Positions 27,801 through 36,784 of a DNA stretch of 64,000 nt are shown here, one piece after another (the first letter of the stretch is position 1; every line of letters begins with the position of its first letter). Origin of the DNA: Cinnamomum chago (Eukaryota; Streptophyta; Magnoliopsida; Laurales; Lauraceae). Made by a program: the position numbers and the translations under genes. The DNA is taken from positions 92,201,501-92,265,500 of the forward strand of contig CP142452.1 of the NCBI GenBank assembly GCA_038049695.1, in the 5' to 3' direction. A model generated the notes under the pieces. The model saw nothing but the letters and a program-made list of their open reading frames with translations, made no database searches and was not told the DNA's origin.

Positions 27801-30800
27801 ACGCACCTTCCAAGATAGGTTAATTGCAGAAAGTCCATCCTCCAATGCTATCTCATGGGTGAGATCTTCAGATAAGGGACTCTGGAATATCACTTTCTAA
27901 TACAATGAGATAAAATTATCTTCTTCTATCCAAGTGGTATTTCTGCCTATCGGTAGATTGGGTACCAGCATGGCGAACTCCTTGGATAAGCAAGGAGTTG
28001 TTATGAATGTTTCCTCACATACTTCTATCATGTAGTTTTTTTGGTTTGGTGGTGTAGGGTACAATGCTCTTGTACCTACTTCTGTTATTTTTCTGGTTTT
28101 TCTTCGTACTCCTCTATCACTTTATGGAAGTTACTTGTTGTCTATCCAAAAAAAAAAAAACTTGATATAGATCTTACTCATGATCTAAATGTAAGCCAAA
28201 AGTATTGCGATTGATAATGAGACAAAGAAAGTCGAGAATACATTAATCATTAAATAAATCACTCTCCCTATAAACCACAAGCTAAGAGATATGCAAAATG
28301 CTTAAGAAGCATACCTCTTTTCTTGATAAATTCTGCAGTGGTCAATGTTTGAGTACTGTCCACAGCTAGTGACACACCGACCATGGATTTTGCAGTTTTA
28401 GTCTGCACAAAAAGTTCAAGAAATAGCAATAAAAAAATAATTTTCAATGCCAGAACTTGAAAAATACTGCAAATAAAAAATAGAAAAAAAAAATTCCTTA
28501 TGCTTGCATAGAGGTTGAAGCAGTTTTTTTTTTTTTTTCAGAAATGCAATTTTTTATGTTTGTTGAGAACACTTTACCACCTTGAGCATTCAATCTCTTT
28601 TTGGGCTAGGAAATTTTGTGTGTACCATTTATTTTTACAGTATAGTTCTCCTCTGCTATACAAACTTTCTTTTGTCATAGTTGTCTCAGTTCTAACACCT
28701 TCAATGACAGTTTCTTTTTTCCTGATTGAGGTTAGAGAGGGAGTAATTCCAATGTATGTACACATTAATGCCAAAGTCCAAACTCAAAAGAGCTCGCCAT
28801 AAAATCACCATCACGGAATGAAAATAGAAATATGGTCAACTCCACTGCAAAAAGAAGTCAGAAAGTCACTCACTCACAAGACACATCTACCTGACCTTTC
28901 CTCTCTTTTTTCTTTTCTTTTTTTTTTTTTTTTTGACTAATCTTTCTCAGTTGTTTCCTTAATTCTGTTTCTTTCTCAATAATATTTCCTTTTTTTAATG
29001 GTAAAAATGCATTAAAAAAAAAGTAATACAAGAGGGCTATACTGCCAGGCAGGCAATAATATTACATTATTTTTTGTTGCAAAAATATACCATTTAATTT
29101 TCTTCTAAATCAATTAAAATTAAAAAAAATAAAGAGGGCAACAAACAAAAGAAGACAATCTCACCAGAGTTGATATGATGGCAGCATTTGTGGTCCCCGA
29201 GGAAGCTACAAAAGCTTTGCATTTTCTTCCATATAAGGGGCAGAGAACAAAACCTCCATGTTCAGCAATTTTCTTGCCATAACTATCAGCCAAAAGTATA
29301 ACAGCAGGTGCATCCATGTCTCTAAAATCCAAGCACCAACGCAAATCCCCAGATTTTCCATCAATGAGTTCAACTCCCACAGCAGTAACTTTCAATTTCT
29401 GCACAATAACATAGTTTGCATTTAACAATTCTGAAGCCCAAATTACTGTAAAACGATAATGAAATAAAAATACGACTATGAACCTCCCATAAGAAGATGT
29501 TTTTTCCTTTTTTCAATTTCTGCACAATAACATAGTTTGCATTTAACAATTCTGAAGCCCAAATTACTGTAAAACGATAATGAAATAAAAATATGACTAT
29601 GAACCTCCCATAGGAAGATGTTTTTTCTTTTTCTTTTCCTTTTCTTTCTTTCTTTCTTCGTTCTTTTTTTTTTTTTTTTTGGTTTTGAATGATGTCTCAT
29701 AATAATATGGTCATATCACTGTTTTGAAATCTTACAACTTACAATTTTAAACAAGTGCTTTTAGAAAAATTTGAATACTCATTCTCAAATCCATATTCCC
29801 AAAAATCTTATTTAACTCCAACAGTTACTTACTCTCTAAACAAAAGCCTGATTCTTTCTTTTATTGGTAATACATGTATATTTCTTGGTTGTCCTTCAAG
29901 AAAAAAGGGTGTGTTATGATCCTATCATGAGAAAAGGATTAGTTCCCTAGGATTAAACCTTAAAGAGTTGACCATATTCACCTTCAAAAATCACTTCCTC
30001 ATTATGACATAAGCCAAGAACTCATAAAAAGGTCACTGGTGCCTTTTGAGTCGAAAAGTAGTCTTGTTGTCTGCCTTAAGCGTGCAGGTGACCAGTTTCG
30101 ACACCTTTAACCTCTATGCTGTGGGCAACAATTTCAGTCATATTTGGACAAGATTAGAAACAGAGCAGCCAGGAGAGTACACACTGCATGACCATTTTCT
30201 GTTCCGCAGTACACGCCTATGCATTCCATAGTGCTCACTTTGAGAAAAGCTTATTGCAGAGGTACATAGGGGATCGTCTGTGGGGAATGGAGGTAGGGAC
30301 AAAACTATCACCGTACTTGAAGAGAAGTACTATGGGGCACGGATGCAGCAGGATGTAGCCCGATGTGTGGCTCGATGCAGGGTATGTCAAATGCAAAAGG
30401 GAGTATATAAAAGCAGACTGTATACACCTTTGCCAGTTCCACATGCACCATGGGAGGGTGTAAGTAAGAATTTTATTTTAGGATTGTCCTGAACCATTAT
30501 TCCATCTTTGTTGTAGTGGACCATATCCAGAAGATGGCCCATTTTATACCATGTAAGAAGACCCGTGATGCATCTAATGTTGAACTACTTTATTTTCAGG
30601 AGGATGGTAAGCTACATGGTGTGTCAAAGAACAAACTTGCGATAGGGACAACAAATTCGTTAGCCATTTCTGGAGCATCCTATGGAAGATACTAGGTACC
30701 AACTTGTGTCTTAGCAGTAATCCACGAACAGATGGACAGACCAAAGTTGTGAACAAGAACCTTGGAAATATCTCACGAGCCTTGGTTAAGAGCCAACCTA

Positions 30801-33065
30801 ATGATGGCATAATGTGCTTCACATGCATATTTCTCTTATCACCGATCTAAAAACAAGACAACCTAAAAGAGTCTGTTTGAGATAATTCATGGAATGAACC
30901 CTACTAAAGTAGTTGATCTATTCCAATTCCCACTACATGTTGGTATTGGGGTAGTAGATTTGGCCACACGTCTCCAAAACATTCATGCAATGAAAGTATA
31001 TCGGTGGAAGAAGAAGAAGAGGAAGATGCAGTGATGCCAATCAATTGCTAGAATTAACGTTACAAAATTATTATAATAAATCAATGAAATCAACTATCTA
31101 AATATGGCTAATAATAACTCCTTAGTAACTATACTATGCCTGACTGAGACTCAAGTGGATATGTGTGTGTGTGATCAATTACATGTGACTAATGTACATG
31201 TGGGTCATGTGGGCTTATTTTGGTGGACCACACTTCCACACTCCCCCTCAAACTGATGGAGGTTCTGAGAGAGCATCAATTTAATGTATTGTTTTTTGGA
31301 TTATTTCATGACCTGTGAGCCGTGACTGCATCAAATTGTTGCTCCATTTCATTCGCTTACTATAATGATGTTACCTTTCATACTGCCCCATGTGTGACAG
31401 AAAGCATTGCCTCACTGGAGGCTTATAATGATGTTGCCTCAAATTGTTGCTCCATCTCATTTTCTTGCTATAATGATGTTGACTTTCATACTATCCATGG
31501 AGGCCTATTCCTTATAGTATTATTTGGACTATCTGGATTGTTAGGAATGACAAAGTTTCCAAAGTGGTAGCTTCATCTTTTGAAGAAATGTTGGATGTTG
31601 ATCCCATTAAGATAGCAAAATGGATGACGATTAAAAAGGAATGTTAGTTTTTTTTTTTAGATGGTTCATAATTGGGAGCCATGCTTGGTTAGGGGACCAT
31701 GCAAGGAGAAAACTCAGAAGAATTGGCCTCCTCCTCATTTAAGCTCTTTTTTATTCAATGTTGATGGTGCTGGTAGAGGCAAACCAGGCCATGCAGGGAT
31801 AGGTGGTGTGCATTGCAACTTCAAAGGTTAATCATTACTCTCCGTATCCAGGTACATTGGCATCAAATATTCAAATGAAGCTGAGCTCGTCATTAGAGGA
31901 TGTGTATGTCAGTTCCTTCAAAGAGGATTTTGTCTTAGAAAGCAACTCTTCTAATACTATCTCTTAGCTGTCAGGAGATGTTAGCCTCCTTGGAAGTTTC
32001 TTTTCCATCTTAGTAAAATCAAATGCCTTTCTTCTTCACTTTGAGTGGTCTTTTGCCATTTTCTTCAGTTTGTTAACAAAGTAGTGATGGTTCAGCCAAG
32101 CAAGGAACTAGCAGGGTAGATCCTAGTGTTACTTTTTCATAGTTGTTTGTTTCTTTGGGTTCTTTTTGCTGAGGTGTGGTGTATAATTCTCTTAAACCTT
32201 TATGTACTTTTGTGGTTTCTTTTGCCTTTGTAGATTGCTCTTTCTTCCTTCGTTAATAAAATTTTACTCACTGCCACTAAAAAGAAAGTGAAATTATACA
32301 AGAATTTCCAAGAGACACATCCTAGTTATGATATGACAAGGCCAAAGCAAGTAATAATGGGTGCATCACAATAATAATTTGGGAATGATTAATGATCATT
32401 CCTTACTAAACCTAATCATTTTTCAGCAAGTTAATAATTCAAATCATGTACTGTTCATTTACATAATGAATTTATCACACGCAGTTCACCTACCTGATTA
32501 AACTTCAGCAAACTTACACTGCAAATCTTATATACTTAGCATAATACATACAATAATCACAAGTATGTGGCATGTGGTAAAGGGATCAATGACTTACAAA
32601 AGGGACCCACTCTGAAGTCCTTCTGCGAAGGTGAAGTACTGGAAACTCTGCGACAGCCCCAATCTTGCTCCACCTGATCTTATGCAATTCTGTCAAAATG
32701 CTTGCCCTGAACCGCGACGAGAACTTAATACCTTTGAACTTTCCACGACCGTCGGTCCGCACACTGATTGTGAACTCATGTGAATTGTCATCACGTCCCA
32801 GCACTGGCAAAGATCCCTCGTAATCATTCGCTACATCATATGAATTGGTCACCACGAGTGTGGAGGGATCCAACGTGATGATGGCAACATTGGAAATGCA
32901 GAGAATTCGTTTGTAGCGCCCGCGCCATGAGTGCTTCACCACTGTATAGCGGGCGAGATACTCGAGCTCTTCCGGCCCCGCAGCTGCGGGAGGAGCCAAG
33001 GCAGAAGGGGAATCGGCGGAGGGGGGCTGGCGGGGGTCAGTGGCGTGGCGGCTTACAAAATCCAT
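3020..33065 (-). CDS. GRV2: GRV2/KAM2 (RME-8 homologue), J-domain endosomal protein; 3' part outside window
   Basis: Large peripheral endosome protein that works with HSP70 in vacuolar and endosomal sorting (known for GRV2/RME-8). Coding exons on the minus strand, all phase-consistent: 33065-32598, 29398-29165, 28402-28315, 20579-20371, 18925-18824, 18721-18659, 18484-16235, 12546-12184, 11867-11727, 9168-8776, 8629-8132, 4344-4121, 3992-3648, 3314-3020. They sum to 5,673 nt, or 1,891 codons. Residues 27-367 form the N-terminal RME-8 region. A GYF-like segment lies at about 1193-1245, and a J domain with HPD at 1581-1583 begins about 1562. Armadillo-like helical sequence fills the rest. The family is about 2,550 residues long, so some 650 C-terminal residues should lie left of base 1. 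I chose the start at MDFVSR because plant homologues begin there; an in-frame ATG at 33236 would add 57 residues. Exon 7 alone encodes 750 residues. No internal stop was seen in any exon. Confidence 0.93.
6240..6545. repeat. Diverged tandem repeats, about 115 bp
   Basis: Three imperfect copies share the order CACCTT, TTAGGATA(T)GAGGCCC, then TTTAGATGTTACATCATGTGA followed by CCCAC. Copies end near 6310, 6430 and 6540. The origin is unknown. Confidence 0.6.
7490..7730 (+). mobile_element. RTE-type LINE fragment (C-terminal end of RT ORF)
   Basis: Plus-strand translation gives [10 protein letters not shown], then a segment ending LRWFGHVR, then KRTWMETV. These are the conserved C-terminal motifs of plant RTE-type LINE polyproteins. 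A T-rich insertion at 7622-7650 splits the segment, and it has stops and frame changes. Related ends occur near 40770, 47515, 48560 and 61200. Confidence 0.6.
10192..10282 (+). mobile_element. tRNA-derived SINE-like copy
   Basis: An A box, TGGCTCAGTGG, lies at 10200-10210 and a B box, GGTTCAAATC, at 10250-10259. This is tRNA-like spacing. The CATGTTACCAAT tail is followed by A-rich sequence and is shared with the copy near 19643. No cloverleaf or acceptor stem could be drawn, so this is not a functional tRNA gene. Confidence 0.55.
10320..10823 (+). mobile_element. TRIM-like retrotransposon with two short LTRs and 5-bp TSD
   Basis: Two direct repeats, 10320-10558 (239 bp) and 10605-10823 (219 bp), flank only 46 bases. 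They share TGGCTCCCCT, CTGGGTATGCA, ATGCTAGTCCTGA and GGCCTTTTAAAACCGTGC. The first begins TGTC and ends TTACA. Two bases later comes TGGTATCAAAGC (10561-10572), which resembles an initiator-tRNA-Met primer-binding site. A purine tract (GATGGGGGAG) precedes the second repeat. The flanks are an exact 5-bp duplication, AGAAG, at 10315-10319 and 10824-10828. There is no coding capacity, so this fits a terminal-repeat retrotransposon in miniature. The family was not assigned. Confidence 0.85.
10892..10929 (+). repeat. Homopolymeric G run of 38 bases
   Basis: An uninterrupted G tract lies 68 bp downstream of the TRIM-like element, inside GRV2 intron 9. It reads as C on the transcribed strand of GRV2. 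Its length may be inaccurate because such runs assemble poorly. Confidence 0.9.
13935..14288. mobile_element. hAT-type MITE, copy A, with 8-bp TSD
   Basis: The termini are inverted: CAAGGTTGGAAAACTC at the left and the complement of CATGGTTGGAAAACTC at the right. The exact 8-bp flank GTAACAAT occurs at 13927-13934 and 14289-14296. An 8-bp target duplication is typical of hAT elements. The interior is AT-rich, noncoding, and contains GAGTCA-type subterminal repeats. A second family member lies at 47728-48253. Confidence 0.85.
15567..15600 (+). repeat. (GA)n microsatellite
   Basis: This is a pure GA tract of about 34 bases inside GRV2 intron 7. Confidence 0.9.
19643..19702 (+). mobile_element. 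tRNA-derived SINE-like remnant
   Basis: It shares TGTCACGAACACGAG and TTTGAGCCATGTTACCAATTG, followed by poly(A), with the SINE-like copies near 1357 and 10192. Only the 3' half of the tRNA-like region is well preserved. Confidence 0.4.
19878..20274 (+). mobile_element. Solo LTR with 5-bp TSD
   Basis: This 397-bp block starts TGATGCAGCCC and ends GGGCTGTGTCA. The exact flank ACAAC lies at 19873-19877 and 20275-20279. A TATA-like CTATATATAG near 20090 fits an LTR promoter and sets the plus orientation. No second LTR or internal domain adjoins it, so it is read as the product of LTR-LTR recombination. Confidence 0.75.
21788..21832 (+). repeat. (TC)n microsatellite
   Basis: The TC tract of about 45 bases lies inside the LINE fragment, a few bases left of the copia insertion site. 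Confidence 0.9.
22093..25325 (-). pseudogene. copia pol (protease-integrase-RT-RNase H), frameshifted
   Basis: Segment 25325-23361 holds the protease active site (YLDSGAS) and the pre-integrase HLWHNRLGH with CxxC. The integrase core ([23 protein letters not shown]) and the beginning of the RT follow. Segment 23364-22396 holds the RT catalytic YVDDIII and the RNase H start (STEAEYRAM). Segment 22335-22093 holds the RNase H end ([12 protein letters not shown]). Breaks: a single-base frame change at about 23361-23375 and another between about 22335 and 22400. All domains are otherwise complete, consistent with recent inactivation. Confidence 0.9.
25480..26220 (-). pseudogene. copia gag, interrupted by a stop
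   Basis: A 246-codon ORF begins [16 protein letters not shown]. It covers the UBN2-type gag domain (about residues 10-200) and ends in a CCHC zinc knuckle ([14 protein letters not shown]). A stop codon follows immediately. In the same frame past the stop a second knuckle-like stretch ([14 protein letters not shown]) can be read. Gag and protease are therefore separated by at least one stop and a frame change, and the product is likely nonfunctional or truncated. Confidence 0.85.
27439..27538 (+). repeat. 50-bp tandem duplication beginning at the copia TSD
   Basis: Two 50-bp copies, 27439-27488 and 27489-27538, differ at one base. Each begins ACGCACACTACATTACC. The first five bases are the right target-site duplication of the copia element. 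Confidence 0.95.
29391..29632 (-). repeat. 121-bp tandem duplication covering the GRV2 exon 2 splice acceptor
   Basis: 29391-29511 and 29512-29632 are near-identical copies with a 121-bp period. The copy nearest exon 2 contains its real acceptor (exon starts 29398). The upstream copy repeats the same acceptor and the first eight exon bases, creating a decoy site. Confidence 0.85.
30046..30990 (+). pseudogene. Ty3/gypsy pol remnant (RNase H end to integrase)
   Basis: Plus-strand translations give [13 protein letters not shown], then the integrase zinc-binding segment ([14 protein letters not shown], with [10 protein letters not shown] and [10 protein letters not shown]). The integrase core start ([15 protein letters not shown]) and the later TDGQTKVVN motif follow. 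These are the expected order for a Ty3/gypsy integrase. Stops and frameshifts interrupt it, and no LTRs were recognised nearby. Confidence 0.8.
31032..31240 (-). mobile_element. Probable copia LTR (3' end of a minus-strand element)
   Basis: On the minus strand a pyrimidine/purine boundary (complement of CTCCCCCTCAAA, 31241-31252) resembles a polypurine tract. It is followed by a block starting TGTGG and ending ATCA. The same PPT-plus-LTR layout is seen in the complete copia element at 22086. No second LTR or TSD was found. Confidence 0.4.
31500..32290 (+). mobile_element. L1-type LINE 3' remnant
   Basis: Degenerate translation shows [11 protein letters not shown], then an RNase H-like start ([16 protein letters not shown], followed by [10 protein letters not shown]). 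These are the same motifs as in the LINE at 27439-28160. It lies on the plus strand within GRV2 intron 1, opposite to the gene, and has several stops. Confidence 0.65.
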
Positions 33066-33647
33066 GGGAGGGAGGAACTCAAGGTAGTGTGTTCGACGTG
33101 CATTCGGGCGGAGGAGGAACCAGAATCCCAAGCCCCCGTTCGCAGCCGCCGCCGGGCTTTGACGAGACTGATTCGCCCCCAGGGCTTCCGATGGTTCGGA
33201 TTCTTTCCCACAGATGAACCTCTCGGATTGAAACAAAAACCCTCAGCTTCAAATTCGATGCGAAGAAGAAAAGAGAAGAATCTTTACAAACTCCACCAAC
33301 TTCTCATTGAATTCCTAATGAAATTGAAACAAAATCTGATCGGATTGCATCAGAAATCTTTCAAAGCCTCGACAAGGATTAGGGCTTTTTGGAATCTCGC
33401 TCTCTTTCAAGATCCAACAGCAGGAAATGCTCCGACGAAACCATCGAAATTATCAGATGCCATCGAAGAATCCGAATTTCAAAATGAAGGAAATGAACTC
33501 TGCAATCAAAATCAAAACGAAACAAAAAAACCACTAGCGATCTTTTTTTATATTCTCGTTCGTCTTTTTTTTTTTTTTTCTGTAACTGATAGCTTCTTCA
33601 GATCAGAAAGTGAAGGAGAGATGAAATATAGGAAAGAGTGTCTGATG

Positions 33648-33656
33648 AAACCCTAG
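33648..33656 (-). promoter_or_regulatory. Telo-box-like motif in the GRV2 leader
   Basis: AAACCCTAG on the plus strand, which reads CTAGGGTTT in the GRV2 direction, lies just downstream of a CT-rich tract (33681-33700). Such motifs are common in plant 5' leaders of housekeeping genes. Function here is inferred. Confidence 0.4.
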
Positions 33657-35126
33657 AAATTACGATTTCGAGAAGATTGGGAGAGAGAGAGAGAGAGTGA
33701 GAGAATGACGAGCTGGAGAGGCGCAGATATGGAAGGTAGCTAGCCTAAAACTGGTCTTCTCCGTCTTACGCCAGCTCGGTCGCAAAGGCGTTTTTTCTAT
33801 GTTTATTTATACGATGCTTTTGCTACACTGCGCCTTGGGTACAGCTTACGATGATTTTTCTTTTAATTAAAGAAACTTTTGATTTTTTATTTTTTTTTTA
33901 GGATAAATTTTTGACTTGAAGTAGATAGAGATATAAAATGGGTTGGTTCCTCGTATGGATGTATTAAATTTATTTGGTTTTGTCCGGATTTATTACGTAG
34001 ATAATGATAAAAAAAATTAAGGTAATTATTTAAAAATTGAAATAATATATCAAGTTCACGAGTTTTAACTAAAATGAAATTGAATCCGAATTCATTTATT
34101 TATTGGAGCCTAAATAAAAAATCAAACCTGATTGTAATGGATACTGCAGTAATTGGATACTCATTTGCATCCTTAATTTGAAGTCATCTGCATGGGATCA
34201 ATCAAGTTTTTTATTTGATTTCATGTTTCATATTACTAAATGCTTGTGATACGCATTTCTTTCGTTTTATTTTACAGTGTATGCATAGATGGGGAGAATT
34301 TAAATGAATCAAAATTTTAGAAAAATGTCATATTTTGATTGATAAACTATTTGCATTATTAGAGAATTGCATTAGAGGGAATCAGCTCTTGCGAGCTCGG
34401 TCTTTCGAGTTAGTTTGCTCATAAAAATCTTAAGAATTTTTGTCTAAAAAAAAGTTTGGAATTCTCCAAATGTCCTCTCGTGAATGAATTTTAAAATGCT
34501 CGGGCACAGTGTAACATTTAGAAAATAAAAAATATTGAAAATCCAAAATAGTTAAAAGGCCATTTCTCCAATGTATTTGTCTTTATAATCCTCACAGCCA
34601 AATGCAAAATTTCAAATGTCATGTTAGCTCCATTGCATAGAAATTTGATTAATAAGTACCGGATCTAACTACATTATTTTCTAAATTTTGTCCCAACCAG
34701 CCGATGATTGCAGTCAAAAATGGACTTGTATAGATGTCCTTACACATATTTTAGCCATTTGAATTGTAGTATGGTGTACTGGACACGAAAAGATTTAAAC
34801 ACTCACGCATGCAACCAGCTAAAAAAAAGGGCCCCTAGCCAAGAGCAATGTAATTGAGGATCAACTCCCAATCACAATAAAAAAAATGTCTTACCATTGA
34901 TCCATCGGAAGAGCATGTCAGCCCAACCTTTTGTATAATTTCATCGCCATTGTTAGTTTGTAACATAAAAAAAAAATTTGAATTAAAAAAGTAGACACTT
35001 TATGTGGCTACTACACCAAACAGGGACTTTAGCCGGCAATGCACCAAACAAGGAATCCATACATAAAAAGTAAAAATTTTCACTATTTTTTTGTGAATGC
35101 ATTCGACATTCATTTTATGTGTTGAG

Positions 35127-35172
35127 GGTCAACCGCGACCCTCGCTATAACAAGTGAGGGTCGCATTTGACC
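35127..35172. repeat. Imperfect inverted repeat (hairpin)
   Basis: Arms GGTCAACCGCGACCCTC (35127-35143) and GAGGGTCGCATTTGACC (35156-35172) pair with two mismatches around a 12-base loop. It could be a MITE relic or a structural element. Confidence 0.7.
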
Positions 35173-36696
35173 TTGAGCTTGCATAACCTTTTATTCTTCT
35201 TCTTTTTTCTTTTAGCATTCGAGTTTTGGATCAAAGGAAGAGACGATCAAAAGATCTAACCTAGTAAATTGCCAATCAACCCTAAAAATATTGTTGGTGG
35301 GTTGGTCAATTTAAGAAATGTTTGGTCCCTAGTAAATGTTGTCGATTGGTTGTGTATCATGTGAACCGTTGGTGCCCTGATCTCTTCCTCATATCTGGTT
35401 CTATTGTTGGTAGCATCTTTTATTTTAGGCCATTGGTATCTTCTTGTATAAGCATGATTTTTCTGGCCCAAAGCACAAATGAGTGTGGATTTTAGCTGTT
35501 GAATTTGCTCCTCCACTCCTTTATCCCATTTTAGCAAAATCTGTTTCACCTGATGTTGCACAAAACCATAGCATGCTATAAATTTGGGTTTATAATTGCA
35601 GGATTTTTTTTTTCAAAAGGATCCTCTATGAGAAATAAAATGAAGGTATAATGCAACTAAAAAAAATGGTGGAAAAAGTTACTTTTTCTATATGAATTTC
35701 CTACTTGATACACGCTAAAGTTTTCTATTTGGTGCAGTGCCCATTTAAAGTGTTTTTTTTATAATCCTCTTAAAGAAAATTTAAAAAGACAATTATATAT
35801 AATTTTTTTTATAGGATTTAACCTGAAAAATCATCTTTAACTTGTCAAAAGCAAAAAAGGCCATAAATGTATTATATAGACTAGTTTTTTCTTCTTCTTT
35901 TTTGCATTTGGAGCTGAGCAGGAATATCGCAGTTCATTATAAGTAAATGAGTGGGGATATCCCCGTTCATCGTTCATTACAACAAAAAAAATGTCGAACT
36001 CCCTTTTCACATTTGTCTTTTTTTTTTTATCCGGACGGATCTCCCAGCAAGCTCGTTTATAGCACTAATTTGGGTTGGAATAGAGAAGAAGATGGGAGAA
36101 TAACAAAAATGGAAAAAAGGACTTTAAGACTTTCTAAAATAAAAGGAACAGGGATATCTCCTGCTAAAAAAAAGAAAAAAAAAAAAAACCCCAAAGATAG
36201 CACGTGAGACCACTATAGTTTTTATAAAACATTGAAGGCGTTTTTGGCTTATAATAGGGAATTTTTCCAGAAAAATTCCTTTTTTCTTAAATACTTCGAT
36301 TGATAAAAATCTCAATCCAAATGTACTGACCGGATTTGCAGAGACAGACATTACCTGCAGCCTTCCCTGGTGTGTGCTCAAATGCAACCATAAAACGGAC
36401 CCCAGCCTGGTCACTGCAACACGAGTTCGTACCTTTTGACAAATGGCTGTCTTACTCGCGCATCCCGACAAACACAAAAAAAGTGTTTAAATAAGGAGTG
36501 TTCGGTGGGCCCCACCATCCCACTCGAACCAACGCAGAAGCCCAGCAGATCAAATATCTTCACGGCCCGAACATGTTATCTTAGCCTGTCGGTACTCTGC
36601 ACGCTTCGCCTCGCACCGACGTCAGTCTTATTCCCTCCCGCTCAAACCCAATTTTAAAACCCAAAGGCGAAGGCGAAGACTCTCTCTCTATCTCTC

Positions 36697-36705
36697 TAGG
36701 GTTTT
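36697..36705 (+). promoter_or_regulatory. Telo-box-like motif in the CENP-C leader
   Basis: TAGGGTTTT follows a CT-rich tract 80 bases upstream of the CENP-C start codon. It mirrors the arrangement in the GRV2 leader. Confidence 0.4.
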
Positions 36706-36784
36706 GATCTTTGGATTGATCTTCGTCGTCGTTTGGTCTGTTCTTGCTGTTGCATTGGGAACTGGAAGAGATCTTTCATGAGCG

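Larger units (their letters stand above)
21160..28160 (+). mobile_element. L1-type LINE fragment split by a copia insertion
   Basis: Left part, 21160-21839: degenerate translation with the zinc-binding region typical of the end of plant L1 ORF2 ([10 protein letters not shown], then SFSFWNHF). Right part, 27439-28160: an RNase H-like start ([19 protein letters not shown]), further conserved segments and a poly(A) tail at 28149-28160. The two halves are in family order and the same strand. They are separated exactly by the copia element and its TSD, so they were one LINE. It carries stops and frameshifts. Confidence 0.75.
20580..28314 (-). other. GRV2 intron 3 (7.7 kb), expanded by nested transposons
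   Basis: The intron separates exon 4 (20579-20371) from exon 3 (28402-28315). Most of it is an L1-type LINE fragment on the plus strand split by a copia element on the minus strand. The rest (20580-21160 and 28161-28314) shows no clear features apart from a GCCTATTTGTTT...AGAAT motif near 20908. That motif resembles the ends of the TIR-like element near 48885. Confidence 0.8.
29399..32597 (-). other. GRV2 intron 1 and its transposon remnants
   Basis: This 3.2-kb intron holds a decoy acceptor duplication (29512-29632) and a Ty3/gypsy integrase remnant (about 30046-30990). It also holds a probable copia LTR end (31032-31240), a direct repeat of about 107-bp period (about 31330-31495) and an L1-type LINE remnant (about 31500-32290). 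Confidence 0.65.
33066..36784. other. Divergent GRV2 / CENP-C intergenic region
   Basis: GRV2 (minus) and CENP-C (plus) start 3.7 kb apart and point away from each other. Likely leaders lie at 33066-33720 for GRV2 and 36680-36784 for CENP-C. Each carries a pyrimidine-rich GA/CT tract next to a telo-box-like AAACCCTA/TAGGGTTT. The middle (33780-36450) is AT-rich. An imperfect hairpin at 35127-35172 is the only clear structure. No gene was seen. Confidence 0.6.

Noticed and set aside
33236..33236. The upstream in-frame ATG as the start of GRV2
   Set aside because: The 57 extra residues lack family support. Homologues begin at the MD(F/S)VSR position (33065).
32927..33656. A 241-residue plus-strand ORF opposite GRV2 exon 1
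   Set aside because: It is antisense to the conserved first exon and leader of GRV2, with biased composition and no domain.
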